Assembly (NCBI GenBank): GCA_041601535.1
Contig: JBFIHZ010000246.1
Span: 1-6,520, forward strand
From: JBFIHZ01 sp041601535
GTDB taxonomy: Bacteria; Pseudomonadota; Gammaproteobacteria; Xanthomonadales; SZUA-36
Direction: 5' to 3'
Length of the DNA stretch: 6,520 nucleotides
Both the position numbers and the translations under genes were made by a program. Shown here in pieces: positions 5,789-6,520 of this stretch; the first letter of the stretch is position 1; each line of letters opens with the position of its first letter. The notes beneath the pieces are model-generated. The model had not been told where the DNA came from and did no database searches. It saw nothing but the letters and a program-made list of their open reading frames with translations.

Positions 5789-6334
5789 GTGAAATGTGTC
5801 AAACCGGCTACGATGATGGCGATGATGGTTGTGGGGCTAATGGGGCCGCTGCCGGCGCAGGCCGCCAGCGTGCAACTGGTGCCAACTTCTGCCATTTCCG
5901 GTCTGGATGATGGCGACCTGGTGACGTTTGACCTGGTCATCGACTTCAGCACTGAAGGCGGCACCCTGGGCGGCGGGCTGGATGTGCTGTATGACTCAGC
6001 CGCGCTGGATGTTATCTCGGTCAACCGCGCTGCCGTCGGCGACGAGGATTTCAGCCGGGATCCCGACAGCCTGTCAGACCTGCTGGAAAGTTGGGCCGTG
6101 GGGGATTTTGACGGACTGGCAGACAGTGGGCCGGTGTTGCTGGGCAGTGTGCAATTCCAGGTATTGCCGGCCATGCCCGATACGGCCGAGGTCAGTGTTT
6201 CTGCCACCACCGGGGTTGGCGGTCCGTGGGTCAGCGGCAGCGATTTTGTTTCCCTGCTGACGCCGCAATACAACCAGGTTCAGCTCAGCCGCCCGTCCCC
6301 GACCGTATTCGAGGATGGGTTCGAAGACCTTTAA
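5789..6334 (+). CDS. Exported acidic protein with cohesin-like beta-sandwich and DGFE tail
   Basis: 181-residue protein predicted to be exported. Residues 1-25 form a Sec signal peptide: two lysines, hydrophobic core MMAMMVVGLMG and cleavage site AQA before A26. The mature part follows the pattern of cohesin-like or carbohydrate-binding-type beta-sandwiches: SGLDDGDLVTFDLVIDF (37-53), then LGGGLDVLYDSAALDVISV (60-78), and later PVLLGSVQFQVLP (115-127) and DTAEVSVSA. It is rich in Asp and Glu, with only a few Arg after the signal peptide, typical of marine or halotolerant secreted proteins. It ends in VFEDGFEDL; I recall similar short DGFE endings in other gammaproteobacterial secreted proteins, but know no proven role. 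There is no membrane helix or basic cluster at the end, so it is not PEP-CTERM. GTG start with a good ribosome site. No dockerin-like or enzyme partner is visible; function unknown. Confidence 0.82.
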   Translation: MKCVKPATMMAMMVVGLMGPLPAQAASVQLVPTSAISGLDDGDLVTFDLVIDFSTEGGTLGGGLDVLYDSAALDVISVNRAAVGDEDFSRDPDSLSDLLESWAVGDFDGLADSGPVLLGSVQFQVLPAMPDTAEVSVSATTGVGGPWVSGSDFVSLLTPQYNQVQLSRPSPTVFEDGFEDL

Positions 6335-6344
6335 CCGAGCGGTT
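6333..6344. repeat. Small palindrome at the end of the secreted-protein gene
   Basis: AACCG and CGGTT are perfect inverted arms separated by AG, overlapping the TAA stop. The loop is too short for a normal RNA hairpin and no T-run follows, so a terminator role is doubtful. The rest of the 81-bp gap to the next gene shows nothing clear besides that gene's ribosome site. Confidence 0.2.
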
Positions 6345-6415
6345 GCCAGACCAGGGGCGGCGGCGTATTTTGATCAGGCGGATAGCAAATCAGAAAGTAT
6401 CAGGATGACGGCGTT

Positions 6416-6520
6416 ATGACAGAACAGGAACACACCAGCCAAATCGAGCTTGAGGCGGCCGTGCTGCGCACGCTGATAGCCCATTTGAACAAGCGCACTG
6501 ATGTGCAGAATATTGACCTG
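6416..6520 (+). CDS. DUF1244 family protein, 5' part
   Basis: Only the first 35 codons are inside the window. The start ATG has AGGA (6402-6405) 10 nt upstream. The visible protein, beginning MTEQEHTSQIELEAAVLR, ends in HLNKRTDVQNIDL. The segment ERTDVQNIDL-type, normally followed by a cysteine-containing MNLAGFCRNCLSKWY segment, is the hallmark of the small proteobacterial DUF1244 family (about 100 residues, function not established). That cysteine segment would lie just past the right edge, so the family call rests on the DVQNIDL block and on its position about 30 residues from the start. Confidence 0.75.
   Translation, partial: MTEQEHTSQIELEAAVLRTLIAHLNKRTDVQNIDL

Noticed and set aside
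6308..6331. PEP-CTERM or LPXTG-like sorting signal at the end of the secreted protein
   Set aside because: The tail is short and acidic, with no membrane helix, basic cluster or sortase motif.

Overview
The window is a 6.5 kb piece of a GC-rich bacterial chromosome, most likely from a gammaproteobacterium. The reasons are a RarA very close to the Enterobacteria/Pseudomonas type, the opening of a DUF1244 protein, the Lrp/AsnC regulator, and a secreted protein ending in a short acidic DGFE tail of a kind I associate with gammaproteobacterial secreted proteins. The taxon is inference; no rRNA or other marker is present. I see no mobile element, CRISPR array, tRNA or rRNA, and the window looks like ordinary chromosome with one unusual module.

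Layout, left to right. (1) 1-657 (+): 3' two thirds of a PLP-dependent threonine/serine dehydratase, cut by the window edge. (2) 790-2328 (+): a probable lipoprotein with an unrecognised N-terminal domain and a C-terminal metallo-beta-lactamase-fold hydrolase domain with a full set of metal ligands. (3) 2422-3591 (-): a heme enzyme of the PrnB branch of the indoleamine/tryptophan dioxygenase superfamily, convergent with gene 2. (4) 3764-4228 (+): an Lrp/AsnC-family regulator, divergent from gene 3 across a 172 bp AT-rich gap packed with inverted repeats. (5) 4354-5676 (+): rarA (mgsA), the replication-fork AAA+ ATPase. (6) 5789-6334 (+): a small exported acidic protein with a cohesin-like beta-sandwich pattern, GTG start. 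(7) 6416-6520 (+): the first 35 codons of a DUF1244 protein, cut by the right edge.

The most interesting unit is genes 3 and 4: a PrnB-like enzyme without visible pyrrolnitrin genes, divergently transcribed from a regulator family that senses amino acids, with nested palindromes between them. The simplest reading is a small locally regulated amino-acid (perhaps tryptophan or a derivative) oxidation module of unknown substrate. The dehydratase fragment at the left edge also acts on amino acids, but nothing in the sequence ties it to this module. rarA, the secreted protein and the DUF1244 gene are each preceded by their own gap and appear to be independent transcription units.
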